A stretch of 64,000 bases of DNA from Parapedobacter composti (GTDB taxonomy: Bacteria > Bacteroidota > Bacteroidia > Sphingobacteriales > Sphingobacteriaceae): NCBI RefSeq assembly GCF_900112315.1, contig NZ_FOLL01000003.1:234683-298682 (forward strand), given 5' to 3'. This document shows, in pieces, positions 32,427 to 41,165 of this stretch. The notes below the pieces were generated by a model, which did no database searches, was not told the origin of the DNA, and saw nothing but the letters and a program-made list of their open reading frames with translations. How positions within the stretch are numbered: position 1 is the stretch's first letter; each line of letters begins with the position of its first letter. The position numbers were made by a program, and so were the translations under genes.

Positions 32427-34274
32427 TTACCATTTCGCCCGCTGGCGAATCATCGGGTTAGCGGTGACGGTGCAGTTGTGAAGTGGCGCCGTACTGGTGT
32501 TGTTTTCGTTATTGTTGTGCTCACCGTCTTTCTGTTGCGTTACTGTTGCACTTACTGTATAGGTAGAGCGGGTAGGTATGTCCGTTAGTTCCGGGCTTAA
32601 GCGGAAACGGATGGCATCTGGGTGCGTAAAGCCTCTTCGTAATGTCTCCAGTGATGGATTGGTGAGTCGATAGGTATGGCTCGTGGGGCTATTAGATTCA
32701 ACAGTCCACCGTGACGCAGTGGGGGGCAATAGCAAAAAGGTAATACCTGCTGGATGGTTAATCTCAACGGTGATGTTGTTCGAGCGAACATTGACATCGT
32801 CTGTCCCCATGTTAGATACTTGCACAGTAAATGTATTGCCATTCACGTAGTCGATGCACCTTCCATCAGCAATAATGTCGCCCAAGATAAGGTCTACGCC
32901 TTGCGCGTATACCGGCGTCCGTACGGAAGAAATGTTATTGAGCGTGTCTTGATCGGTTCCAGCGGGCACATGCAATTTAACCGTGTTGACAATGTGGTTG
33001 CCGGGCGGAGTCTGGAGGAGCGTACCCTTCACTTCTATGCGACCTGTGCTGTTGGAAATAATGGATAGGGTTCCGCGCAATACGTTCGGGGACACCTGAT
33101 GGATCGGTTCCGTAGCGGTTAACACATTGGTGTCAAGAACTTGGATGGAGTCAATCCTAAACGTTGACGGAGTCAACGTGTTTCCATAAGCATCTTTGAT
33201 GGTATCCCTTAATTCAATACTTTCAATGGGCGCATCGGTATCGTTGACTACCTCAATGGTATAGGTGATTTCCTTGTTATTTTCCCCTCCGGTTGCGTTT
33301 TCGGGGATTAGGTAATCCCTGTTTGCTAATTTTACGGTTCGCAGGTTACCCAGTGTAGTGACAAGAATATTGCGGATTTCATGGTAATTGAAACCACCCC
33401 CGGAGGAGGCCGCAAAACCTACCTTCATTGTCGGAGGGGGCGGCTCAGTGGTTTGATAGGTGATCAGGTCGGTAAACGTTCCACCTGGCTTTTTAGTCCA
33501 ACGCACGGTAATGTCGTATAATCTCTCCGCATTATTATACATGATGGTAATCTGGACCCGCCGGTAAAATTCGTCGCTGGAAGGGCGTGTGGTAGTTGTG
33601 ATATCATAATCGACCTCGTTAGACATACGGTCCGGACTTAGTTGTGCGCCGGCGAGGTATTCGTTGGTTGTATTCGCGTTGTTGGTTGTCGGCCCCCGGA
33701 GGACAACCGAATTTGGCAGCTCTCCAAGTCCACCATTACGACCTTCGCTTGGATTTGAAAAGTTTCCGTAAGCATCGAAACCTACGCCCACATATCCCCC
33801 GGCTAAACCTTCATTGATATAGGCTGCTGTATTTGGTGCATAGCCAAGCGATCCTCCGTATCCGCCTAAACGAAAGTCGGCTTCAGCATCAAAGAGGAAT
33901 ACGCATAGCCCATCCGCGCCGCCATAGCTGTCGTTGCGGGTTCTCCACATTTTATACTCGAAATCAACCAACACCCCCATGCCGGACGGAAAAGAGCGGT
34001 CGATATAAGCAAAGCCCCGTTGATTGGTGAGATCCTTTGTTAGCCGCAACCATCCGCTACCGACGGGATCGTCAATACCGGAGGTAAAATAGGCTTCGCC
34101 CTGCGCTTGAACATCTCCCCCTCCTACTTTAATGTGAGGATAGTTGTTACCCCGCAAGTCATCGACGATGGTGAATTGGGCTCGGCTGGTGTGGCAAACA
34201 ATCAAGCTGGTTATGATGAGTGCGGTGAACCGGCAGAAAACCTTTAAATCAAGTATGGTGGTACGTATATTCAT
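32427..34274 (-). CDS. Secreted L-type-lectin-like protein with DUF11-like repeats
   Basis: 615 residues. Signal peptide to SRAQ (about 33). Residues about 35-290 resemble the legume/L-type lectin beta sandwich: FTIVDDLRGNNYPHIKVGGG, GWLRLTKDLTNQRGFAYIDR, VDFEYKMWRTRNDSYGGADG, LCVFLFDAEADFRLGGYGGS, GGYVGVGFDAYGNFSNPSEG. After that come two DUF11/Ig-like conserved repeats (YTIEVVNDTDAPIESIELRD; VQVSNMGTDDVNVRSNNITV). It stops without a T9SS C-terminal domain. It could bind glycans at the surface; being 6 nt from the CTD protein gene suggests a joint complex. Confidence 0.75.
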   Translation of the reverse strand: MNIRTTILDLKVFCRFTALIITSLIVCHTSRAQFTIVDDLRGNNYPHIKVGGGDVQAQGEAYFTSGIDDPVGSGWLRLTKDLTNQRGFAYIDRSFPSGMGVLVDFEYKMWRTRNDSYGGADGLCVFLFDAEADFRLGGYGGSLGYAPNTAAYINEGLAGGYVGVGFDAYGNFSNPSEGRNGGLGELPNSVVLRGPTTNNANTTNEYLAGAQLSPDRMSNEVDYDITTTTRPSSDEFYRRVQITIMYNNAERLYDITVRWTKKPGGTFTDLITYQTTEPPPPTMKVGFAASSGGGFNYHEIRNILVTTLGNLRTVKLANRDYLIPENATGGENNKEITYTIEVVNDTDAPIESIELRDTIKDAYGNTLTPSTFRIDSIQVLDTNVLTATEPIHQVSPNVLRGTLSIISNSTGRIEVKGTLLQTPPGNHIVNTVKLHVPAGTDQDTLNNISSVRTPVYAQGVDLILGDIIADGRCIDYVNGNTFTVQVSNMGTDDVNVRSNNITVEINHPAGITFLLLPPTASRWTVESNSPTSHTYRLTNPSLETLRRGFTHPDAIRFRLSPELTDIPTRSTYTVSATVTQQKDGEHNNNENNTSTAPLHNCTVTANPMIRQRAKW

Positions 34275-34294
34275 TGCTTTTCCTACTTGTTTGC

Positions 34295-35128
34295 TTACTC
34301 CTCTCCCTTGATGACAAACACAATGTTCATGAATGATGTAGGGGTACCGGGCCCTTTGACGTCATAGGTGAGGATGCCCTCTGCACTGATGTTTTGTATG
34401 TTAAATACATCGGTGTCATAATAGGTGACATAATAGTAGAGATCGGTGGCCCTGGGAAGATAAGGGATTTGTTCCGGAGCTCCGGCGCTTGCTACCAGAG
34501 TTGGATTACCTGATCCTGTGAACTGTTTGATGTATTCTTCGTAGAGATTTTTGGTGCGCCCTGTGCCGTTGGTAGAAGTATCAAAGATGACGGAGGGCAT
34601 ATAAAAGAACCGTACAAACTTGTTGGCGGATACCGTCTTGAGTACACCTGTTGAGTCGGCCACTATAATGCGGTCGTTTTCTGGATTGCCGGGCTGTAGA
34701 CCGGTGACGGCTATGGTATTGTCGGCATTTGTAGCGATTTGGGTGGGCTTGGTGAGTTCGCCGCCGAGTTGCACTTGGCCACTGGTGTGTTCATCGCCGA
34801 TATGTAGGCCATTGGAGGCCGTGATATCTACTCGCACCCATTTCGTGCCGTCATTACTATAAAATCCTGGTCTGACTGCTGTGGCACCAGTGCCATCTGT
34901 GGCCGTATTGTATACCAGCATCCCCGCTACGTGTTCGCCTAAGGGAGTGGCCAGATTAGTAGCTTGGAGGGCAAGCCGCGGCAGGAGCAGTCCTTTATCC
35001 GTGGCCGTTAGGTCGATGACCGAGTTGGGGTTGGGGTTCGCTGTACCAAACCCTTGTTGGGCGTGGACGGCATGGAATAATCCCATAAAGAACAGGAGTA
35101 TACTAAAACACTTGATTTTTGCTTTCAT
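34295..35128 (-). CDS. Secreted fibre-like protein (paralog of the repeat protein)
   Basis: 277 residues from ATG 35128 (the ORF has another ATG 7 codons earlier, but MKAKIKCFSILLFFMGLFHA is the natural signal peptide start). After the signal: NPNSVIDLTATDKGLLLPRL, MLVYNTATDGTG, GFYSNDGTKWVRVDITASNG, LHIGDEHTSGQVQLGGELTK and NDRIIVADSTGVLKTVSANK. These blocks align with the repeat-bearing protein encoded just upstream (LELESNSKGLLHARV, MMVYNTATVND, ATNGLHIDGTSGAIKLGGAL, DRIVVVDRDGVLKT), so the two are paralogs. No sorting domain is visible. Found widely as Bacteroidota surface proteins; role unknown. Confidence 0.75.
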   Translation of the reverse strand: MKAKIKCFSILLFFMGLFHAVHAQQGFGTANPNPNSVIDLTATDKGLLLPRLALQATNLATPLGEHVAGMLVYNTATDGTGATAVRPGFYSNDGTKWVRVDITASNGLHIGDEHTSGQVQLGGELTKPTQIATNADNTIAVTGLQPGNPENDRIIVADSTGVLKTVSANKFVRFFYMPSVIFDTSTNGTGRTKNLYEEYIKQFTGSGNPTLVASAGAPEQIPYLPRATDLYYYVTYYDTDVFNIQNISAEGILTYDVKGPGTPTSFMNIVFVIKGEE

Positions 35129-35164
35129 GGTATGTCTATTTGCATTCATCCTATCTCAGCCATG

Positions 35165-36616
35165 TTAGATTCTATTGATGACCCACCAATTTTCACCGTC
35201 GAATTGCACGGTCCAACCTTGATAGGGAAGTGTGCCGGTAATGGTTTCTTGCCCGTCGATATCGCTGCCATTTCCGTCAAGGACAACCTTATTGCTGGAG
35301 GTGTCGATTTTCTTGATGGTGTATTTTTTTCCTGTTTGTACATCATTGGGCAAGGTGATGGTAACGGCATCTCCTGAAGCATCTACCAATATGGTTTCAT
35401 CGGTCGCTACGGCGGTGTAGTTTGCGTCTTTCTTTACAATGGCGCTTGGGATAATAGCCGGAATGGTTTTCAGCACGCCGTCTCTATCTACTACGACGAT
35501 GCGGTCTTCCGTTTCATCGCCTTCTTGTAGGCCGGTGATGGCGAGGGTGTTGGTGGCGGTTGTTATGATTTCTGTTTCTTCATATACTAAGGCTCCACCG
35601 AGTTTTATCGCACCGGAAGTACCATCGATATGGAGGCCGTTGGTGGCGGCGATGTCTATTTCCGTCTTCTCGTCGCCCTCGTCGGTGTAGGTTATACGGT
35701 AAACGGCTGGTCCATCGCCATCCTCCCCTAAATGAGTAACCTCGCCCACGATGGCGGTCAGGGTCTCCAGGTTCTGTACGAGCGAGTCGAGTTGCAGCGT
35801 GGTGGTCTTCCCGTGCTCGTCGGTGTAGAGGATGGCCGTGGTATCCGCATTGAGTTGGATGGCGGTCAGGGTCTCCAGGTTCTGTACGAGCGAGTCGAGT
35901 TGCAGCGTGGTGGTCTTCCCGTGCTCGTCGGTGTAGAGGATGGCCGTGGTATCCGCATTGAGTTGGATGGCGGTCAGGGTCTCCAGGTTCTGTACGAGCG
36001 AGTCGAGTTGCAGCGTGGTGGTCTTCCCGTGCTCGTCGGTGTAGAGGATGGCCGTGGTATCCGCATTGAGTTGGATGGCGGTCAGGGTCTCCAGGTTCTG
36101 TACGAGCGAGTCGAGTTGCAGCGTGGTGGTCTTCCCGTGCTCGTCGGTGTAGAGGATGGCCGTGGTATCCGCATTGAGTTGGATGGCGGTCAGGGTCTCC
36201 GTTGCCTTCACCACTTCCTCTAAATTAATCACCTGCGTTTCGTCATTCCCATCAACAAAAGTGAGTTCATATGTAACCGAATCGTAGTTTATGGGTTTGA
36301 TATCATCCATCGCTGCAACAAGCACCCATCGGCTACCGTTATTGTAGTAAATACCAGGTACAATATCATTGACAGTAGCCGTATTGTATACCATCATGCC
36401 AGCGCGATGCTGCGACAACGGAGCAGCATCATCCGCGCGGCGCAATTGCACCCGTGCATGCAAGAGGCCTTTGCTGTTGCTTTCCAGTTCCAGCAATGCA
36501 TCTTTATTGGGTAACACTGTACCTTGAATGGTATTGTCCCTTACTTTTTGCTGGGCAAAGATGGGGGTATAAAATACGGAAGTTATTAATACTACGAATA
36601 GTAAGTTGACTTTCAT
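35165..36616 (-). CDS. Secreted repeat protein with phage-fibre-like C-terminus
   Basis: 483 residues. Signal peptide MKVNLLFVVLITSVFYTPIF (AQQ), an N-terminal block shared with the next gene, then about 145 residues made of a 36-residue unit (starts LETLTAIQLNADTTAILYTD, ends LDSLVQN) repeated four times without change. A second shared block (GLHIDGTSGAIKLGGAL) and a C-terminal domain follow: YTAVATDETILVDASGDAVT, ITLPNDVQTGKKYTIKKIDT, GQETITGTLPYQGWTVQFDG, WWVINRI. The C-terminal domain is of the type seen at phage tail-fibre ends. It is the first gene of the five-gene surface locus; probably an extended stalk protein. Confidence 0.8.
   Translation of the reverse strand: MKVNLLFVVLITSVFYTPIFAQQKVRDNTIQGTVLPNKDALLELESNSKGLLHARVQLRRADDAAPLSQHRAGMMVYNTATVNDIVPGIYYNNGSRWVLVAAMDDIKPINYDSVTYELTFVDGNDETQVINLEEVVKATETLTAIQLNADTTAILYTDEHGKTTTLQLDSLVQNLETLTAIQLNADTTAILYTDEHGKTTTLQLDSLVQNLETLTAIQLNADTTAILYTDEHGKTTTLQLDSLVQNLETLTAIQLNADTTAILYTDEHGKTTTLQLDSLVQNLETLTAIVGEVTHLGEDGDGPAVYRITYTDEGDEKTEIDIAATNGLHIDGTSGAIKLGGALVYEETEIITTATNTLAITGLQEGDETEDRIVVVDRDGVLKTIPAIIPSAIVKKDANYTAVATDETILVDASGDAVTITLPNDVQTGKKYTIKKIDTSSNKVVLDGNGSDIDGQETITGTLPYQGWTVQFDGENWWVINRI
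35753..36184. repeat. Four identical 108-bp tandem repeats
   Basis: The unit beginning GGCGGTCAGGGTCTCC occurs at 35753, 35861, 35969 and 36077, with a truncated fifth start at 36185. The copies appear identical base for base, including silent positions, so they expanded recently or are kept equal by recombination. Each codes for 36 residues, so copy number can change without a frameshift. Confidence 0.95.
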
Positions 36617-37050
36617 AGGCTGTGTTGATTACCGTTTGGAATTGCGATAGCGGCTGGGTATTACCTTTTTTCCAAATCAGGCATTGCATTTGTACTAAAA
36701 ACGCTGTATAGGTATACTGGATGGCCAGGTGTAATACTTGTCGGCACTTGGCCTAAGTTTAAGTAGTTGTATAAAGTCATGATACGGGTAGATGTATGCG
36801 GATAAAGATGCAAAGTTTTTCAGTTGATGGCAACAATAACGGGCAAAAAAATGGTTTTTTCTTAAAACAATTCGCCGTTAACTAAAATATTACCGTTCTT
36901 AGCAGAAGATTACCTAAAATGCAGACAGGTAGCGATCAGTTAAGAGTATAATGGTGCGTACTCGGTTTGAAGATTGACGATTGTTTGCCTCTGAAAGTTT
37001 GATTATTTTCGCACGATATACTGGCGCACCGTTCATCCAATGATAGACAC
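36617..37050. other. Intergenic region between the surface locus and the PAP2-like gene
   Basis: 434 bases, divergent. A rightward promoter is seen at 36981-37011. On the minus strand I find no -7 box of the TAnnTTTG type for the surface locus; AT-rich sequence lies at 36830-36900. No gene is visible. Confidence 0.5.
36981..37011 (+). promoter_or_regulatory. Rightward promoter before the PAP2-like gene
   Basis: TTG (36981-36983), 20 bases, TATTTTCG (37004-37011), one base from the TAnnTTTG consensus. The start codon lies 39 nt further on. Confidence 0.4.
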
Positions 37051-37623
37051 TTGAAAACAACCATTGCAAAACTAATTTCTACGCTCGGTCATCCATTTTT
37101 GACAGTTCCGGTATTTGTTGTTTTTTTGTTATTCAGCATCGAACCGGCACGGCAGGCAACTTATCTTTCTTTTTTAATCATCGGCGGGATTTTCGTGCCT
37201 ATTGGGATAAAGACCATTTTGGGAGTAAGAAAGGGAACATACACAAACCTTGATGTATCGGATCAGGGGCAGCGCCAGGAATGGTTTATTGCTACCTCGG
37301 TTTTGCTGTTGATAGTCACGGCAATTATTTGGTTAACAAACCAAGGCTGGACGCTGCGTCTGGCGCTATCGTGTGCCTTAATGCTGCTGCTCGTTGCACA
37401 AGCGGTTAATATTCGGGTAAAAGCGTCCATGCACTTGGCCTTCCACACGTTTTTAGGCTTCCTTATCTTATATTTCAATTGGTATGCAGGGTTGTGCTTT
37501 TTGTTGTTCGCGCCGTTGCTGGCTTGGTCGCGGCTACATCTAAAGCGCCATGTAAATAAGGAAATCGTAGTGGGAATCGCCTTGGGCGTTGTTTTTGGTA
37601 TGGTATTTTGGCTGTTGAGTTAA
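37051..37623 (+). CDS. PAP2-like membrane protein
   Basis: 190 residues, TTG start at 37051 (an ATG 11 nt earlier is out of frame). Six hydrophobic helices. The core of the PAP2 phosphatase site is partly kept: a helix with SMHLAFHTFLGFLI and then WSRLHLKRHVNKEIVVG, the SRxxxxxH element; the usual KxxxxxxRP motif is replaced by a soluble stretch (GVRKGTYTNLDVSDQGQRQE). It may therefore be an inactive or altered lipid-phosphatase relative. Its stop codon overlaps the end of the NUDIX gene on the other strand by 4 nt. Confidence 0.65.
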   Translation: MKTTIAKLISTLGHPFLTVPVFVVFLLFSIEPARQATYLSFLIIGGIFVPIGIKTILGVRKGTYTNLDVSDQGQRQEWFIATSVLLLIVTAIIWLTNQGWTLRLALSCALMLLLVAQAVNIRVKASMHLAFHTFLGFLILYFNWYAGLCFLLFAPLLAWSRLHLKRHVNKEIVVGIALGVVFGMVFWLLS

Positions 37624-38036
37624 GGCCTTAGCGAGGTGTCGCCGCTAATTTTCTCCACGATAGGCCAGTCTGCCGCTGCCCAATCCAGCTCACGGAGCTG
37701 TGCTGGATACAGCCATTGGTGATGGATATGTTCAGTAAGTTTCAATGTTTCAATGTGGGCGGCGCGGCAAAGATAGGCTGTTAAGGTAATACGGAAATCG
37801 GGATAATCATGCAAGAGTACATGATAACGATTGCCAATCTGGACCTCCAGCCGCGTTTCTTCTTTGATTTCCCGATACAGAGCCGAGTCGGCGGTTTCGC
37901 CGGGCTCTACTTTGCCTCCGGGAAATTCGTATTTGAAGCTCGTATATACGTGTTTTCCCAGGCCTTTTTGGGTGCACAGGATTTTTCCTTCATGCTGGAT
38001 GATTCCGGCAACAACGTCGTAATGGGGTATGGGCAT
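37620..38036 (-). CDS. mutT: NUDIX hydrolase (MutT / 8-oxo-dGTP type)
   Basis: 138 residues from ATG 38036 (a TTG six bases earlier is in frame but lies inside a -7 box). The NUDIX box is complete: GGKVEPGETADSALYREIKE followed by ETRLEV. The start DVVAGIIQHEGKILCTQKGL and the end HHQWLYPAQLRELDWAAADW are those of the MutT/CTP pyrophosphohydrolase group, which cleans oxidised nucleotides. The perfect box TACCTTTG (38040-38047, read leftward) ends 3 nt before the ATG and touches the stop codon of the upstream amidohydrolase. Confidence 0.9.
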   Translation of the reverse strand: MPIPHYDVVAGIIQHEGKILCTQKGLGKHVYTSFKYEFPGGKVEPGETADSALYREIKEETRLEVQIGNRYHVLLHDYPDFRITLTAYLCRAAHIETLKLTEHIHHQWLYPAQLRELDWAAADWPIVEKISGDTSLRP

Positions 38037-38047
38037 GGCCAAAGGTA

Positions 38048-39223
38048 CTAAATCAGCCGCACTACCTCGGTGTAGGGCGTAATAGATAGCCCGTCGGTGT
38101 TTTTTAGGAGGTTCAATCCTGGCCTTTTGCCTCTTTCGAGAGAACCGTATCGTTCGGAAATACCCAAAAAAGAAGCTCCGTTAATGGTAGCCCATTTTAT
38201 GGTTTCGGTGAAGGGCAGTTCTGGAAAATGCCGGTGAATGGCTTTTAGCTCTGACAATACACACAACCGATTATTGGAGGCCAGGCTGTCTGTGCCGATA
38301 GTAATGCGGTGGTGGTAGCGGACGAAGTTCGGAATCTTAGGTAGTGAACCCTCGATATATAAATTAGCATTGGGGCAGAAACACCAGCTGACATTCCTTC
38401 CTTGCCGTTCGATAAAATAAATGTCTTTGGACGATGTATAGGTGTTATGTACCAATAATACCGGCGTGTCTTTCGATAGGTAGGACATGAACGTTTGCAG
38501 TGAATTCCTTGCCTGCGCCTTAAAACCGGAGATATCTCTGCCTAATACTTGGTAAAAGTTTAAAAACCGGCCGCTTTTGTAGCGGAAGAGCTTGTTCTCT
38601 TCTTCGCTTTCCTGGTTATGGATACTCAAAGGCATCTGATGCTCGGTTGCATTGTCATTGAGCAGTTTAAATAGTTCTTTAGATACTGAATATGGGGCAT
38701 GAGGCGTAACTGACGTCGTATGGGGGTTAAACTGCTCAGCGATAGCCAACGCTTCGGAAAATTTCTGCTCGGCCGATTCGGGTTCAAATCCCAGGGTTTC
38801 TACAAACGTATGGTAATGGATGCTGCTGCTGGCTTTGACAGGAGCGGAGGCTGCTGTATTGGCGTGGTCGCCTACAGCTACGATGCCGTTGTCATACAAC
38901 TGCTTATCGGCTGCTTCCATGGCTTGCAGCATATGGTTTTCGGACGCCGCTCTTTGAAATATAACCTGTTGCAAGAAAGGCACCAGTCCGGTGAGCCGGG
39001 GAATAACACCGGCCATGTGGGATAATTCTAAATGGCAGTGGGTGTTGACAAAGCCGGGGGTGATAATACCGGTGTGCTTGACGATTTTCTTGCCGTTAAG
39101 AATTGGATTGTCAGGAGCATGGACGCCGGCAATGACGCCCTTTTCGGTTATTTCAATAACACCATTCCTGACGGCTTCACCGACAACGGGTAGTATGTAA
39201 TCTGCCGAGAAAAAAGTGTTCAT
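38048..39223 (-). CDS. Amidohydrolase-family deaminase (possible aminofutalosine deaminase)
   Basis: 391 residues. Metal-dependent amidohydrolase: THCHLELSH (first His pair), a second metal/substrate His in SIHNQESEEE, HNTYTSS, and the catalytic Asp in TIGTDSLASNN; a composite beta domain at both ends. This is the SsnA/MtaD/aminodeoxyfutalosine-deaminase group, which removes an amino group from purine-like substrates. Futalosine hydrolase (mqnB) is encoded at 52562-53173 in the same window, so a role as MqnX in menaquinone synthesis is possible, but sequence alone does not decide it. Confidence 0.85.
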   Translation of the reverse strand: MNTFFSADYILPVVGEAVRNGVIEITEKGVIAGVHAPDNPILNGKKIVKHTGIITPGFVNTHCHLELSHMAGVIPRLTGLVPFLQQVIFQRAASENHMLQAMEAADKQLYDNGIVAVGDHANTAASAPVKASSSIHYHTFVETLGFEPESAEQKFSEALAIAEQFNPHTTSVTPHAPYSVSKELFKLLNDNATEHQMPLSIHNQESEEENKLFRYKSGRFLNFYQVLGRDISGFKAQARNSLQTFMSYLSKDTPVLLVHNTYTSSKDIYFIERQGRNVSWCFCPNANLYIEGSLPKIPNFVRYHHRITIGTDSLASNNRLCVLSELKAIHRHFPELPFTETIKWATINGASFLGISERYGSLERGKRPGLNLLKNTDGLSITPYTEVVRLI

Positions 39224-39387
39224 CGTATTATTGGTTATGCCTGGTTGATGCCTTGGCTTAATTGAAACCGCCTGAACTGACGGATAGCATGCCGGTCAGT
39301 TTAGGGCTCGTTTCTGAGCATAAGCAAAGATGTGTTTTTTTTTTGTGTTTGACCAAACTTGCGGCAAAAATACGTTTAAAAAAGCTG

Positions 39388-39395
39388 TATCTTTG
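39388..39395 (+). promoter_or_regulatory. -7 box directly before rlmN
   Basis: TATCTTTG, a full match to TAnnTTTG, ending 4 nt before the GTG start at 39400. No clear -33 at the expected distance. Confidence 0.45.
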
Positions 39396-39399
39396 CAAC

Positions 39400-40464
39400 G
39401 TGGTGAGTACCAAGGCTAAAATCGATATTCGTAAATTGTCGCTGGATGAACTCCAGAGCCATTTAATGGCTATGGGAGAGCAACCGTTCAGGGCTAAACA
39501 GATTTATGCCTGGCTCTGGCAGAAATCGTGTACGGATTTCGATGAGATGAGCAATCTCAGTAAACAGCTGCGTGATAAACTGAAGGAGGTGTTCGCTATC
39601 TATGCTGCTAAAGTAAAGCAGGCGCAGCGCAGTGCCGACAGCACGATCAAAAGTAGTTTTGTACTTTTCGATGGTAATATCATCGAAGGGGTGTTGATTC
39701 CTGCGCCGGATCGCATGACGGCCTGTGTGAGTTCGCAGGTGGGTTGCAGTCTGACCTGTAAGTTCTGTGCCACGGGTTATATGGAACGGAAACGGAACCT
39801 GAATGCCGACGAAATTTATGACCAGGTGGTGCTTATCAGTAAACAAGCACAGGACAATTATGGGCAGCCGCTTACCAATATCGTGTATATGGGGATGGGC
39901 GAACCTTTGCTCAATTATGCTAACGTGATGCAGTCAATACAACGCATCACGGCACCCGATGGATTGAATATGGCAGCAAAGCGTATAACGGTGTCTACGG
40001 CCGGAATCGCCAAAATGATCAAGCGGCTGGGTGATGATCGCGTTCGGTTTAATCTGGCCCTGTCATTGCATGCTGCGAACGACGAGAAACGCAACGAGAT
40101 TATGCCCATTAACGAGCAGAATTCGCTGCGGGCTTTGGCAGAATCACTTAAATATTATTATGCCAAGACCAAAAATCCGGTAACGTATGAATACATCGTT
40201 TTCAATGGGTTTAATGACGAGCTCAGCGACGCGCATGAACTGGCGGCTTTCTGCAAACACCTGCCCTGTAAGGTGAATATTATTGAGTATAATCCTATAG
40301 CGTTTGCTGACTTTCAGAATGCGGAGGAGGATAAAATAGACCGGTTTGCTGATTTCTTACGCCACCGCGGGATAGTTACCAATATCCGCAGGAGCAGAGG
40401 AAAGGATATCGACGCGGCATGTGGGCAATTGGCCATCAAGGAAACGGCAAGCCCTGCTGTTTGA
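39400..40464 (+). CDS. rlmN: 23S rRNA (adenine2503-C2)-methyltransferase RlmN
   Basis: 354 residues from GTG 39400 (GTG 39403 is equally possible); the longer ORF from 39262 adds 46 residues with no family match and would cross the apparent promoter. The radical-SAM motif CX3CX2C is C116-SLT-C120-KF-C123, in VGCSLTCKFCATGYM. NIVYMGMGEPLLNY, RITVSTAGIAKMI, LALSLHAANDEKRNEIMPIN and a C-terminal Cys (DAACGQLA) complete the two-cysteine mechanism. It methylates A2503 of 23S rRNA and A37 of some tRNAs. comF follows after 5 nt. Confidence 0.95.
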   Translation: MVSTKAKIDIRKLSLDELQSHLMAMGEQPFRAKQIYAWLWQKSCTDFDEMSNLSKQLRDKLKEVFAIYAAKVKQAQRSADSTIKSSFVLFDGNIIEGVLIPAPDRMTACVSSQVGCSLTCKFCATGYMERKRNLNADEIYDQVVLISKQAQDNYGQPLTNIVYMGMGEPLLNYANVMQSIQRITAPDGLNMAAKRITVSTAGIAKMIKRLGDDRVRFNLALSLHAANDEKRNEIMPINEQNSLRALAESLKYYYAKTKNPVTYEYIVFNGFNDELSDAHELAAFCKHLPCKVNIIEYNPIAFADFQNAEEDKIDRFADFLRHRGIVTNIRRSRGKDIDAACGQLAIKETASPAV

Positions 40465-40469
40465 CGCGC

Positions 40470-41165
40470 ATGATTATCAGACAATATTTTGACGATTTGA
40501 TTTCCCTGTTTTTCCCGCCGACATGTGCCGGGTGTGACATGCCTTTGACGTATGGCGAGCACTTAATCTGTACGGTTTGCTGGTTTCATCTGCCTTATAC
40601 CAATGGGCACCGCGATTCCTGCAACGGCAGTGCACGGTTATTCTGGGGGCGCGTGCAATTGGCGGCTGTAGCTTCTTACCTTTATTTCATGGATGATTCG
40701 CGGGTGCAACGGATATTGCACCGGTATAAATACCGCGGCTGCCCCGAGATCGGTACCCTTATGGGTTTGCGGTATGGCGAACTGCTCATCGCCACGCCTC
40801 CTTTCAACCAGATAGACGTAATTGTTCCTGTCCCCCTGCACCGCGCAAAATTGCGGAAGCGTGGGTATAATCAAAGTGCTTTTTTTGCCCGAGGGCTTTC
40901 GCAGGTCATGCAGAAGCCGGTGGTAATCGACGGACTGGTAAGAAATCGCGCTGCGGATACCCAAACCCGGAAAACCCGGTATGAGCGACATGAAAATGTC
41001 TTAAATACTTTCGCAATGAATAACTCCCGCGGTTTAGCCGGCAGGCATGTCCTGCTGGTAGATGATGTGCTGACCACCGGCGCTACTATAGAGGCTTGCG
41101 CAAGCGTATTATTGGCGGGCGGTGTGGCCGATGTAAGCGCTGTCACCATCGCTAAGACCGTATGA
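40470..41165 (+). CDS. comF: ComF-family phosphoribosyltransferase-like protein
   Basis: 231 residues from ATG 40470 (an earlier ATG at 40419 lies inside rlmN). N-terminal zinc-finger-like cysteines: PPTCAGCDMPLTYGEHLICTVC. Then the double block IDVIVPVPLHRAKLRKRGYN and the PRPP-binding loop VLLVDDVLTTGATIEAC. ComF proteins are needed for DNA uptake in competent bacteria, but are also found in non-competent ones; the role here is not known. Co-transcribed with rlmN (5 nt gap). Confidence 0.9.
   Translation: MIIRQYFDDLISLFFPPTCAGCDMPLTYGEHLICTVCWFHLPYTNGHRDSCNGSARLFWGRVQLAAVASYLYFMDDSRVQRILHRYKYRGCPEIGTLMGLRYGELLIATPPFNQIDVIVPVPLHRAKLRKRGYNQSAFFARGLSQVMQKPVVIDGLVRNRAADTQTRKTRYERHENVLNTFAMNNSRGLAGRHVLLVDDVLTTGATIEACASVLLAGGVADVSAVTIAKTV

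Noticed and set aside
35753..36184. CRISPR-like array
   Set aside because: The 108-bp units follow each other without spacers and are in frame within a coding sequence.
35732..36223. Rightward 163-codon ORF over the 108-bp repeats
   Set aside because: It is the mirror of the repeat-bearing secreted protein; the other strand has the signal peptide, domain order and paralog.
39262..39399. Upstream extension of RlmN
   Set aside because: Adds 46 residues unlike the family and crosses a consensus -7 box; length from the GTG fits RlmN.
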